Assembly (NCBI GenBank): GCA_950106755.1
Contig: OX467088.1
Location: 7,858,001-7,922,000, forward strand
DNA: 64,000 bases
Origin: Climacium dendroides
Lineage: Eukaryota; Streptophyta; Bryopsida; Hypnales; Climaciaceae
Direction: 5' to 3'
Position numbers and translations under genes: made by a program. The notes beneath the pieces are model-generated. The model searched no databases. It was not told the DNA's origin and saw nothing but the letters and a program-made list of their open reading frames with translations. Below are positions 22,642-36,100 of the stretch, piece by piece; within the stretch, counting starts at the first letter, position 1, and every line of letters starts with the position of its first letter.

Positions 22642-25600
22642 ATGGTGTTACCTACGTATTCGGGTGGACAGGATGATGTTTCTGAGCTCAAGATGCATGT
22701 GAGCGCCATTGCCACTTTCTTGAGACAGCACGAGTGGCTATGGCGGTCGCACGTTGTGGATTTCTTCAAAGTGAGTACCGTCCTCTCCTTGGTTCTCTGG
22801 AGATCAGGTAACATGATTTTCAGTGAAATTAGATTGTTTCGAGAATACTTAGACAACATGATAGGGATATTGATAATGGGAAGTACAGGATCAGGATGAT
22901 TGAACTCATCGGGAGACTTCCCTATGATCAACTACTTGTACGAACTTGCAAGGGGCTTATGTGACTATTCAAAATATTTAATTCATAAATTTTCAACAAT
23001 TTCAAAGAAATGAATGGGGAAGTCTCCCAATGATCGACCTACCTTATAGCCATATCTCCCCATTGCACATCTCCTGTAATTTTACGTCTAAACATCATTG
23101 AAAGCCTAATTTTACCAAATGCTCAAGAATGAATTGTCTCATCCAGGTTGGTCCTTTGATTTGCAAGAGGGTCACATTCGAAGAGGGGGCGAGTGCACAT
23201 GTCCCCACTTCGTTCTCATGTACACTAACTACTGGAATGTGCAGAAAAAATTGTGGGCAAAGGTTGATGAGCAGTGGAATAGTTGCCTTAGGGTTGCATC
23301 TGCAGAGAATTGGTTGCTTCTGCCTTCGGGCATCACCAAGGTCAGATATTATCAGTATGGTGTGATGAAACCGTCCCTTTCATTTTTCAAGTGACTTTCA
23401 TTCCTTCTCTCTCATTTCACCCTTAATCAGAAACTATACTGCCGAAGCTAATAGTCTATTATAGCCACTTTCAAAACATATTTATATCCTTCAAAAGTGT
23501 AGGGTATGATTTCTTCTTTCTATCAATGCATTTTATTCCCTCTTGAATCTCCCTGAATGATTCATATCAACTCCTGTAGATATTGAAGTGACCTGTTTTA
23601 GCCGTTTGGGTACTTAAGGGTTACTTGTTGACGCTGGTTGGGTGGCAGGAGGAATGGCCCGACTCCTTGAAAGAGTTTGTGCAAACAGCTTGCCAGCTAT
23701 CTCTTTCACGAGGACAAGCTGATAGTTCATCAAGCCTGGTACTTTAGTTCATGACACTAGCATCTTGACTTACTAATGAGGAAAGATCATCAAGCAACTT
23801 GCCATTTTTCTCTTTTGCGCGCGCGACCGATTAGAGCTACCGTTCTCATGCTTTCATGATTTAGGGTTTGGTTTCACTGATTTATTTTCCTCGTAGTCCG
23901 ATTCAGGGGTCCCGCAGGCTCCCATTGGCAGTGTGCTTCGGCAGGGGATGAGCCTCAAGAAACATCACGAGGTAGGAAGGCTAGAAGGTTTTAAGGAAAT
24001 TTACGATTCAATGATTCCTTTGATAGTCAGAAGCTCTACTGTTGTGGTGATATCCTTTGTTATGTATTCAATTCTATTATTACAATCTTGATTCGTTTGA
24101 TCTTCTGTAATTGTAATGTTTAACAGGGTAAAATTAAACTGTATTTAATATATTGATATTGTAAAGAGAATCTTCTGCATGATTCATGGCTAGGTCTCCC
24201 TATGATCACAGTGAACACACGGAGACCTCCCCATGAATCATGGACAGGCCTCTGTGACCATTGTGACTATCTGAAACCTCCGCATGGATTTTAGCAAAAA
24301 AATTCTTTTGTGATGTCGTCTAAAAGTTCCTGAAACAGTCCAATTTTACTGAGAATGCTGTTTGCTCTGTTCATTGAGAAAAAGTGGTGAGTGAACTGGT
24401 ACCGTTCAGTGTGCAGATTGGAATACTGGCAGCTCTTATTGCAGGAACTGCAAAACTGTGTGGAGCAAAAGAGGTGATTGATGTTGGAGCTGGTCAGGTG
24501 TGCACATCATCAATCTAGGCCGGATGTTGTTTTGTCGAGTAGTCTTGATAAGTCTTTGCTTTCAAATGGAACATGAAAACAGATTCAGAATATTGAATAC
24601 TTCTAATGCGTGTGGACGACTGCTGATTGATTGCAACAGGGTTATCTCGCACTTGTCTTGGCGTTTGAATATCGGTTATCTGTGATTGCTGTCGATGCGT
24701 GCGCTCACCATGCCGATGTGACAAATAAGCGTGCCCTGCGTATTGAAAAGTATTACAATACGCGTTCTCGCAAGTCACAACAAGGTTAGTTTGGTGTTTT
24801 CAAATGCGTGGTCATAAAGTTTTGGCAGGACAGTCGATTCCAAGAATTCTCTTTCGTTCTGCCATTATAGAATTGCTTGTTGAAAATTGAGTAAGACCTA
24901 GATTGAGAGGTGAGGTTGAAATCAAGAAGTTCTTTGAAAATGGCTTTATATAATTTGTGACTTCTAAAACTTTTTTGTTGTTGATATTAAAAAAGATCTT
25001 AGGCATGATTATAAGAAAATATGTATACAACTGAACTTGGAAAATTCTTCAAAGATCTTTGTCAAATCAATTTTGAAACATTCAAAATTCAAACTGCACC
25101 ATAAATTCAGTATATTTTTTATACATGAATTTTGGCGCGACGGGCTAAAAGGGTAAGGGTGTCATCGTGGTACAATAAGTCCACGAAAATTATTATTTAC
25201 TATGTTCAAAGTCTTTATATTAAATTAAATTTATATAATAGAGAGAGAAAATATATGGCACAGTTGTGTTTGAATGTTTCATTAGTTAAGATAGCATGCG
25301 TTTGTGCTGCAAATAGCATCATTAGAAAGCCAATTTGTTCTTGAGTTTGGTTCTTATTAGATTCCTATTGGATGAAAGAATTGGTTGAACGTGATGAATT
25401 GGACGGGTATGTACCTCGTGGCATTTGGGGGTTAATAAAGTAGTGAAGTATTGGAGGGACAATTGACGGTTCGGTGTCTTTTGTATCGTCTAGATGGTTT
25501 GAAGCATCCAGAAGTGCGTGCTCCTCAGACTGTGACTTGCCGTATTGGCACGGAGGAATCTTCAGCAACTCTGTCTTCTCTGTTGTCTACACTTAAGAAA

Positions 25601-28537
25601 TCTAATTCCTTAGAAGTCTTGGCCAAGGACCGAATGGCAGACCGCAATGAAATAGATGTCACTGAAGTGAAGGACAGCGGTGTTGTGTTAGCGGGCTTGC
25701 ATGCCTGTGGGGACCTCTCTGCAACAATGCTGAGGTTGGTAACATTCATACTCTCTTGAATGTAACGCCGATCCACTGCAAATCAAGGATCCGGGCTACT
25801 CGATATCATCCTTGTCAAGTACTCTTGTTCTATGTGCCTCATTTCTTACTTAACGTCTCATTTCGTAGGTAACGCCTTAAACACTTTTTGTACAATGTAG
25901 AAATGGCCATGCATGTGGTTGAAGGTTCAAAATTGAATGCAACTGATTTTAGACTATTTTTCAATTCTTTACCATTGATGCGCCATCGATCCTTGCTCAA
26001 AGTAAGCTCTTTAATATTTCTGGGGTCAACAGTAATTTCGATGATCAGTTTAAGAGTCAACGTTTTTATTATCGGGTTGTTCTTGAGGAGGATTTCAGTT
26101 TTTTGTTAGTCATTTTCATCGCTTCCAAACAATTTTTTATTTGTTACTTAACGACCAACATCATTTTCTGTAGTCATTACTTTGGTCTAAATTTTTTTGA
26201 ATTTGAGTTTTCAGAATGTGCTCTGATCTTCTGTGCGCGAGGCAGGACTTTCATCGACTGCAAGGGCGTTGCAGCTGTGATTAACGTGACGTGCTGCTAT
26301 CATTTGTTAACAGAAGAAGCCTGCAACGATGCAGAGTTGCCTGGGTTTCCAATGAGTGAAGCAGTGGGCAACTTAGGGTTGCAGTTAGGAAGAAGTGTCC
26401 GTGAGCTTGCCTGTGAAGTAAGGACTTTTCCACCTCTGCAGCATTTCTTAGAGCTCGGATGCCTTAATGTGTTCCCACGCGTAAGTAGACTTCATATGTG
26501 GGCTGATTTCGTGCAGAGCGCAGATAGATGGAAGGAGCATCATCCAACAAAGGCTGTTCAGAATTTTGAGCTTCATGCTTTTCGGGCAGCTTTTCAGCTG
26601 GTGAGATTTCAAATGCCATTACATTCAATGTCTATAACTGAGAAAAGATTTTATTTGAAGTGGCCACTGACACTCCATTAGTAGTCTATTGTCGCGATTC
26701 TGGGCGCTAGAAATTGTGACATTCATCCCTAAAAACTAAAACTGGTATAGATTTTCTTTTCAGATCGCGTGGCCTGAAAAGTGCCCAAATCGTAAGATTC
26801 CACCAATTTAACGAAATTCAGTGGGCCGTCGCATTTCATGGGAGGCAAAGGACCTTGCTAGAATTGGTTAATAGTGTTCTGGCAAGTTATACAGGGCCTG
26901 TTTTCTCCATTCACTGTATCCTCTCAATGAATGGTAATTTGAAGTGATACGTATTTGTCTCAAATAATGATAATTCGAAGTGATATTACTTGTCTCTAGA
27001 CTTTTCATCCCTTTTCATCTATACCGGCATATTGTTCCGGTTGCTCCTCTTGAAGTGATGGAACTCTGATGGCAGTATCGATTAACATTCAGACTCTGAA
27101 ATCTTGTTTTCTGGCAGATTCTAGACCGATATTACCCAGAGTTCGCCAATAGTAGGCCATCCGTGGGTCGTGTAGGTAAGTCGCGTCGGAGGCGTAAAGC
27201 ACGACAATCTGCAATGGAGCCCTTAATTGACAGCACAGGCAATGAGGCATTACCTATCTCCGAAGAGAACATGCTAGATATGGATCCTGCCACCTGTTTT
27301 ACGGAACTTTCCCTAGGGACCTCTACATTCTCAAGCATTTGCAACTTGGAGAAACTCCCTGGATCTTCTCAAGATGGGGATGCCTGTGAAGGGACACCTC
27401 GCGTGGTTGATTTTGAGGTCAACTCTTCTGAGCTGGTGGAGAATAACCCTTCAAATTTGATCAGTCAGACTGACTGCGCTTTTCAACAGCAGTTAATTAG
27501 ATTTGAAGAGTATGTGAGACCTGTACTAGAACTTTTTAATCTGCCCCCGCTTCCAGCCTTTGAACTCGAATCCGTCTGGACAGAAGTGGCACCCTTTCAG
27601 GTATGAGACGAGTACACTTTTGTGTCAAGTATGTCTTCGATTTCAGTTCAACCTTCGCAGTGGCATGCGAATCTTCACTTATTTATCTGACCTTTTTTTT
27701 TTTTTTTTTTTTCATTTTTAAGGGTCGTTTTCACTTTTTTTCCTCATGTTTTTAGAAACCCGTCTGTTTAAACTTATAGATTATACCAACGTGACGTAAC
27801 AAATTTAAATCTTTTGTCAATTGATTTCATTCTTGACTTTTTACATTGTAAAGAACTGAAAATGCTATCATGATCAAACAGCACTTCATAGATTTTATGA
27901 ACAGTCAAAATTTGTGTAACTTTTGAAAATCGATTTTTTCAACCTCTTATGTGTAACCTCGTTTTTATTAATTTTTGTGATTGAACAGGTTAAGTAGATG
28001 AATGACTAAATTATGATAGGGTCCAGTTCTATGTATTGATTGAAATTATCATTATGTGGCTCCAAATTTGAGTGTTGTGATGCGAGAAGCTGGGCATTCA
28101 TGGTTTAATCACATGTTCTGTTCTGTGCTGTGATGGAAGGAGGAGCTTTTTCGAAAGTTTGAATTGAACCCCGTTATTGTCTTGGCGTGCAGGATCTGGT
28201 GGGTCCATTCTATTCATTAAGGACTGTTTTGGCTCCAGTAATTGAATCCTATATCTTGTTAGATCGGCTTCTATACCTCAAGGAGCAAGCCGAGTTGGTT
28301 TCTGCCAAAGATGCACGAATAATTGCAGCTCTCGTCCCAATCTTCGACCCGTCCACCTCTCCTCGCAACATGGCCATTGTAGCCCGCCGAGTCGAAATTC
28401 TGAATGACCAGTCCAGTGCCTTCATTGCAGAGAATGAATTGAACAGCAATGAAGGATTAGGTTTAGAGAATTATGTGAACTCAAGGCCATTTGAAAATTC
28501 ATCTTCAACAAAGAAACTGGAGACGAGGTTGTTTTAG
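22642..28537 (+). CDS. METTL25-type SAM-dependent methyltransferase
   Basis: Putative S-adenosylmethionine-dependent methyltransferase of the METTL25/RRNAD1 family, substrate uncertain. Eleven exons: 22642-22770, 23245-23340, 23649-23738, 23897-23971, 24417-24497, 24640-24784, 25494-25734, 26246-26417, 26517-26600, 27118-27600, 28193-28537. All joins keep frame and give 646 aa. Family marks are GMSLKKHHE (about 122-130) before the fold, SAM-binding motif I DVGAGQGYLA (152-161), AVDACAHHADVTNKRA (motif II region, about 174-189), GLHACGDLS (273-281), VTCCYHLLT (300-308) and NFELHAFRAAFQ (about 359-370). Most homologues I know read CCYN where this has CCYH. A basic patch KSRRRRKAR (392-400) could be a nuclear signal. 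Residues 401-500 are acidic and poorly conserved. A telo-box cluster lies upstream. Confidence 0.88.
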
Positions 28538-28619
28538 GAGGGGATTTTGCATTTTGAGCTAGATTTTACATTGTTAGACGACTCCAGTTTCTATTGTTTG
28601 CAAGTTGCAGACGTGGTAA

Positions 28620-31600
28620 ATCTTCATGTCTGCCAAGGATAGATTATTGCAGCAACGATTGTGATTCAGAGGAGAGGCTGGATAAGGTAACATTTCAATC
28701 TATTTCTTAAACTGAAAAACTTGTGTGGTTGAGCTTGGGATTCTTTACTGATGAAGCTTCTTTTTAAAATGAAACTTCTCAGCAGATCCCGTGTATGTAT
28801 TTGCTGTTTTGTAAGTTGTAGATGCCAGTTTTGGACGGCTAGTGGAAGCCATACTTCAGTTTGGTGTACTTAGCTTGAATTGCTGCACTAATGTGTTTCT
28901 TACCGTTACTACAAATTTTTGTTAGTTCGTTTGTTATCCGCAGTTGAAGAAAGTGTAAAGCTAGAAGTCCCTACCTAGTACAAAAATAGTCACACTTTTC
29001 TTCAGGCTCTTGCAATATTAGAGTATGTAATGACCCTTACCAGGAAGTCTTCACAATGGATTTCGGCTAGAGAGATAAGTAACTCCAACCTAGTGTGAAA
29101 TAAGAGTCTATTCATCCAAGGTTTGACAACACTTCTCAAGGTTTGCTACCTATGGCTCAAACTATTCATATGGCTATCCATAGATATACTATACTACTAC
29201 CTTTGTCCCCAAATGATCTCTTTGTGGGACAAAATGTTCCAGATTGAGGCTAAAAATGACAATTCAATATCCAATTTCTTGCTGTAACTAGAGTTGGGTG
29301 CACTCCTAGCATTTTAGAAACTTTGAGTTTTACAGCCATTTTCAAAGTAGTTTTGGAATATTGAAAGGTAGATTTTGGGGGGCATTTTCAAGGAGCACCA
29401 TTGGTGAATTAATTGTTAAGTGTGAAGTTGTCATTTTGTAGGCATTTTGTATATGTCCGATACCACGTGTGGTCCTTTGTTCCACCTCCTAGAGCTTCAT
29501 CCCCTTCAATTGGGCAATATATAGTGTAGCAAGCAATTGAATTAGTTACTGAATAACTTCTATAGAAATCTACAATTCTTCTAAACTAGCTTATGAATCT
29601 TGGTTAAAACAAAGTTTACAATCATAAATGCATGTGTACTTGTCTTGTTTGCTATTATGGTTTGGCAACTTGTAGTTGGATATTATAGGATTTGATGTCA
29701 AACCTTTGCTATGGATTTAAGTTTCCCTCATGTCGTAACCAACTTGGAGTATTAGTCTAATGATTTGAGAGTGGAGTCATAATATTGTCTTTTTTTGAAA
29801 TCCTTAAGGGAATTGAACAAACTCTTGGGTTAAGTTGTTGCAAATATCACTTATCCTATTTTGTTAGACATGTTATTTGACCACAATTTTTGTTTTATAC
29901 CTTTGATGAGCCCAAAAGTTCATAATCAAGGTACAAAGAGCTATTCTACACATTGTAAATTTTTTTTTTACATTTTTGAAAATCATATTATAAATTAAAA
30001 CAATCTTTGATCAAATGTTCACTTTTGCAATTTGGAATATTCTTATAAGTCCCAAATGAGTTTTGATGCTAGAATTGGAGTCTAAATCATTTAAAAGAAT
30101 TACTTAAGGGTTTTTTGACTATCAGTATTATAATGTAAGAAAGTAGAAACCTACTTTGGACACATGTAAGGTGAACATAATCTTCTATATAGATCATAGA
30201 AGAATTTAATTTAGAAGTTGAATTGTTTTTTTACAAACCGGAAATATGACTAGTTTTTATTATATTCTTGCAATTTTTTCTCGAAATTCTCAAAATGGAA
30301 ATGAAAACTTATGTAGTTCTTGGAAAAAATTGGCCACTAGTAGAAGCTTTAGAGCATGTTTTGTGAAAAAATTTAGATGTAAATTAGATGCCCCCAAATT
30401 GAGATTATTCTCAAAATGAAAATTATTTCTTCAACATATAATATTTGTGTTGGTAGAAAAAATTGTATAAAATGTTATATTTTTGTGTTGATAAAACCTC
30501 ATTTTAGAATAAAATTAAATTCTTTAGAGAGATTAACTATGCTCCTTTCCTTATGGTAGCCTCGTGGAATAGTATAGTATTAGATGGATACTTGGATCAT
30601 GCGCATTCTATTCTAAAATGGAACAATGGCAATGGCAATTTTTGAAACCCCTTTGCAATGGTAAGCTAAAATGGTTATTTAATATGGTCTAAATTATTTA
30701 TCTCAAGGACATACTATTCAACATTGGTTGTAATAATGACGTTGTAGCATTTGTAGTGTGCAAGAGTGGTTCTACTAATTTCATACTAACCAATTATTCC
30801 TTTATAATAAATAACCATTCTAGTACAATATTCATAATAGTCTCAATACTAGAGTCAAATAACAAAATGTTTAAGCTTTTCATACAACAATCTTTCATCT
30901 AAAGTTTTAAAGCAATGAATAAATCAAAGTTGCTTTAACTAAGAGTGTATTCTCTTATTTAGAAGATGCATACATCAAGCATATACTACTAGAGAAATCT
31001 TTGTCCATATAATGAATGTCCCAACTATTTTGTCTTTCTTGGATTAGCTTTCACTGTTGTTTAGTTGACTTTGGATTAGACAAGGCACCAACAAAAACTA
31101 CTATGAGGAAATTTGAATAGTTATGTGACTCAAACAACAAAACATTGTTAACCAAGTTTGGAAGTTCCCTTTTGATTCTTCAAAAAGTAGGAGCCTTCCA
31201 ACACTACAATTTTCTCAAAATCAAGTGAAAAATTTGTTGTAAAATTTGGCAGCTTGCTCCAAAATGTAGAAGACCAATAATCATTATCCACATGGCTGCT
31301 GGGTGCAATATTGTTTCACTTTGTTAACTTTGCCATGTGCTTAGGGATTGGCTATCCAACCAAACCTGTCCCCCATTGACAATTTAACTCTCCAATTACC
31401 CTCGTCCCATCCAATCTTAACTCTCTAATTATAAATAAATTCCCCCTAGGTATCAAGGGAAATTATACCTTTAGCTAGGGGGTGAAATCTCAACTAATTA
31501 ATAATATTATTAACAAGCCAAAGCTATGAAGATAGAGCCTCTTGTATTTGCTTGTAGTCTTTCTAATTGTTTCAATACCTCTAGGGTAAAACACCCCATT

Positions 31601-33090
31601 CTCGAGTTTTGTTTTTTGACCCCAAACCAACCTTGTTCTTAACCCAATTCCAATGAAGTTCATTTACCTTTTGAGATATTGATGAACTCTCATCCCTTGG
31701 ATTCCTACTTATAAATGAATGATTTTAGTACATGTCTAGGAATATTAATAGGTATCTATTACCCTTTCACTTCAAATATTTATAGAAAATTCAAAATAAA
31801 GTAATTTTAAGATAATTTGTTCCCACTTAGTTTTCTTCCAAAAGGCTAATCAACACTCATTAATCCAATCCAATCCAACTCTTGATAATAGAAAAAGGTA
31901 AATTTCTTAAAGTACCAAAAATAGGTTCGGTTACTTGAAGTCTTTGTCCATAGTGAAGGAATTATAAGGTAGAAGAACCTAAATGTGGCACTTATTCAAG
32001 ATTTGTAGATCTCAAGGGTGGGTACAAAATAAAATGATGTGAATTTGTTAAAAAATGGTTAAAAAAACCAACAAAATTGATTTTGTACTTTCCTAAACTT
32101 GTATGAATATAATACAGATTTGTGAAACCAAGTGCATAAATGCACCTACTATGGACAATAGACTAACACAAAAGTGTACACAAAAACACCTATAAGCAGC
32201 AATATGACCTTGAGCTTGTATCACACATGTTTTTTTGGCCATTGCAAAAACCCAACCCACCAATATGACACATTCATGAAAACTCACATGTCAACATTGG
32301 ATCCCATGTGCTTTAGTTTAATCCTTAAACGCTGGGTTGGTGACCATGGAAATCAGCCCTTTTGAAACCATGTGACATCTAGTTTAAAAACATCAAAAAT
32401 AATCATTGGGAGTCAAACTACTGTAGAAGATTTCTCCTTTCCACCCTTAATTCCGAAGATGAATAGTTGCATTTCTATCCTACACAAGAGAATTCCTTGT
32501 CATTCATCGGACAAAAAATATCCACCACGGCATTTAAGGGTTAAGGCTTATTCTAGGTGTCCATAAACAACTCCATACCTTTTGTCAACCCACAAAATAA
32601 AGATATGCTCCTATTATCTTTAGGCAATGGGTACTTTCTATCTACTAATTCTATCTCTTCAGCATCTAGCTCCTCAAGTAGCCCACCAATCCGGCTTTGC
32701 AAACCTCATCTTTACAAACATGGAAGCCTTGAGATTGGAATCTTATCTTCCTCTTTAAAGATATGTCCGCGGTGGTCTCTATCCTATTGGAGTCATTCAG
32801 CGAAAAGCCCTCCGCAAGTAATTTAGTCAAATGGCTCCAAAAGAACATAGAGAAATTCGACAAAAGTGTAGAACTTGAGGTCGAAATGAGCCCCAAAAGT
32901 AAAAATATATGAAGCTGCTACAAAATTATTGAATATAGAATATTCTGTCGAATGCCTATCAAAAGTTCAAGGTTATAGCAATTTTGCTACTTTTGAGAAA
33001 CGGTAACATCACTGGCTCTGTCTGCGATTAAATAACAGACTCGGACCTGATTTTGGTCGGTAGTTTTCAAGGATAGAATACAAGATCAAG
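28620..33090. other. Gene-free AT-rich region
   Basis: I see no gene or structural RNA. The sequence is AT-rich with short chance ORFs only. It contains one TTAA-bounded MITE near its right end, listed separately. ORFs on both strands at about 32.56-32.9 kb overlap each other and have no recognisable protein. The last few tens of bases before 33102 are the 3' untranslated region of the minus-strand ABC1 kinase gene. Confidence 0.6.
32318..32544. mobile_element. TTAA-bounded MITE, family A, copy 2
   Basis: This 227-bp copy starts TTAATCCTTAAACGC and ends GGCATTTAAGGGTTAA. It aligns along its whole length with the copy at 4.4 kb (GAAATCAGCCCTTTTG, AATCATTGGGAGTCAAACTA, GATGAATAGTTGCATTTCTA). 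It lies about 560 bp beyond the stop codon of the ABC1 kinase gene. Confidence 0.8.
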
Positions 33091-33101
33091 TTTTGGACGA
33101 A

Positions 33102-36100
33102 TTAAGCCTGTCCTGTAATGAGCTTTTCTTGCTTATCCAGCTTCTTCACCTTCATAATTCCAATGAGAGTCTGGAGACCAAATAGGGCACTACATGTGAA
33201 TGCTGCAGTTGCTGGCATCTGTTGAATGAACACCAAGCAGTTAACACTTTAGTGATCTGCAGCTCTACTCGTCAACCCCGAACAGCAAAAAAATAGAGCA
33301 AAAGTGCATAGCACGATATCCAGCGTGAACATTGAATCCGAAAGAACTAAGTCAACTAACCGCGACTGTGCTGAGATGGAGCATAGTGGCAAGTTGTAAG
33401 CATGTTGCGGCAAGAATAGCCTACATAAATTGCAAACCGAAACGGTTAGTACTGATGACAGTACCACCACATCATCCCAAAAGCTCAACTCAGATACCAA
33501 GGTTTTCTCTATACCAATAACATGTTACGGAGAATCTAATGCATAGACAATATGCAGTCCGATGGCGGTCAACGTTGTGGAATAAGACATGAATCCTTCT
33601 ACTGTAATGAGTTGATACAAAACCGATATCTTCATCAGACGGCAGTAACTTTGATGCACAATTTCAAAACTTATTCTGATCACTCACCTGACCAATAGTT
33701 TGCTGCATTGTAGCAACACGTTTGAATGCTCTTTCGGACTCCAAAACACGCACTCTCAATTTCAAATCACCTTGCTCCTGCCATAAGAAAACAGCAATAT
33801 TCACATACTCGTATAACAAAAGAAACCTATCGAGAGGAAAATAATCTAGAAAACAATCTTTGAAACTGCTTCCCAAATGCAAATGTGTTGCTTACAAGAC
33901 GCTGTATCATGCTGGATATCTTCTCAACACGGTTAGCTTGTCTGAAAACATTGTTGAATGCCTGTGCTTGCCTGTTCCATCGTTTTCTAAAATCCTTCAC
34001 AGTCATAAGCCCCCAAACCCCTAGATCAGATACAGTTAAATGCACGCTACGCATATCCAGGGCATGAAGTCTACAACTTGAACATTATCAAGCCTATTGC
34101 TGATTCTGAAATACATCATTATATTCTTAAGCAGTTGGTTTACCTTGAACACAACTTCCAAACCGGCCTCCCGGAATCTAAGAAGCTCCAATGCATATCT
34201 GCAGATGAAAGTCTCTGATGAGCACTTGAATATTGAACTACTACGGTAGACAGGTGAAGTAACATGTACTACGGTATACATCTAGACAGAAACAAACATG
34301 AATACAAATACTCCATCAAAACTGTGGGAATTAGAGTAAAAAAGATGCAATCCGACGGATAGTAGAAAACAAACAAAACGCGGACGATTTTACTTACGGT
34401 TTTGCAATTTCTGAAATGTCAAATCGAGGGTCTAAACCTTTTCCAATTCCATCTAGCACTGTGATCCACGAAAATACGAAAGAGTCAGCACATAGATGGA
34501 AGATGAAAATACCTTTTCATATCAATAGCAACAGAGCAAGAACATATTTTGGCCTTCTGAGAATATTGGTGTACCTGAGAAGGCTCGCACGACAAAAGTG
34601 AAAGTAGCAGGAAATCTGAAAGGTTGATCTGCTCCGATAGACAACAGATCCTCTCCTGCAAGCGCATAGCAACAGACAGAATTTGCAGAAACAAATTAAT
34701 TTTCTGATATTTTTCAGATCTCACCACCGATGAAGTGCAATAATTCAAAAGATATAAATGTCACAAGATATACGATTGGTTCTGTGCGTTCAGCATGTAC
34801 ATTATGGAACAGACAGAAGAAAGCGAATAAACATATCCCAGGTACCTCGCCACTTCCCAAGAAATTAAAATATCGCAAACCGCTAATCACATTTTCTAGC
34901 ATGCAAAAATCTAAGCTTACCAATTGCTGCTAGACGCATTTTTTTCTTTTCAGCTTTCTCCTCCTTTGAAAGTTGTTTTTTGAAACCCAACTTCTTTTCT
35001 TCAGCTTCCATCTGCTCTCTTTCAGCTCGCTGAGCTGCCAATCTCTCCTCAAAGCTGATCGCAAAAGCAAAATATTTATTAAAATTGTAAATAAGACTCA
35101 TGCAATCATGACGTTCTTAAAACCCATGCCAAGAGCCCTCTAACCGTAAACAATGTAGATGGTATAACTCGATCAAAAGTAGAGATTTTCAATTCAATTC
35201 TACAGCCTTCCATTGATTAGGATACTGACAACAAATATGAAGATTCATTATAGTGAACAGCCTAGGGTGTAGCCTCCCCACTGCTCTCGAATGTTATGTT
35301 GAAATAAAGCCACATTGGCAAGAGTAAAGAATACACGAAACTCCTTAAAACAAAATATTCAAGAAGGGCATCGATCATCACGTGTTCAAGAAATACTGTG
35401 CTGTTCGCCGAACAGCAGTCAAATCGCTTGATGGCACTAACACCCCCATCTGAACCATAGCTTGAAGGACCTACAAAAAGTAAAAAAACATCTCTGCTGA
35501 TAAGACGGCCAGCTCTTCGATACTACCTAAAACTGAAATCATTTTAATAATCTGTAAAGCAAGATTCAAATTGCAGAAATCGAAGAGAAGAGACCCAGCG
35601 TAAACCATCTTAATTCCCTTCACAGAATGGGAAAATCAACTATAATAAAAACATCTTGGAAGCAGAATGGCGATGAAAGCACGACGAAACCAAGACAGTG
35701 TAACCAAAAAGAATTCATAAATAAAACAGCATGCTAATTATTCACGAGCCCAACAGAAGAGGGAGACGTCCTAACAGAAATATTAATTACCTTATCAGGG
35801 TCTTTTTCATACACACCGTAGAAAACCTCGAGAAGCCCTTCCCTTATATTCGGATTAATGCTGCAGCAATTGAATGTAAATGAATCAGAAGCGGAAGTCA
35901 TTAACCTAAATCGATCATCATTTAAAACATAAGCGGTTTACAACGTGAAAGTGCAAACAATTCGACCAGATTGAAAAAAATTCTCTCATATCAAATGTGG
36001 AATTCAGAAAAGAAATTAGTTCTTACTATAAAGCATGCATATACAATCAGATATGTTACCTGCCCATCATTCCGAAATCATAGAAAATTAATCGCCCGCC

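Noticed and set aside
23972..24043. In-frame read-through of methyltransferase exon 4 into its intron
   Set aside because: The donor at 23972 followed by exon 5 at 24417 gives KKHHEIGILAALI, which fits the family; the read-through does not.
32557..32896. ORFs on both strands that might be a gag-like fragment
   Set aside because: No zinc knuckle, protease, or reverse transcriptase motif, and both strands are equally open.
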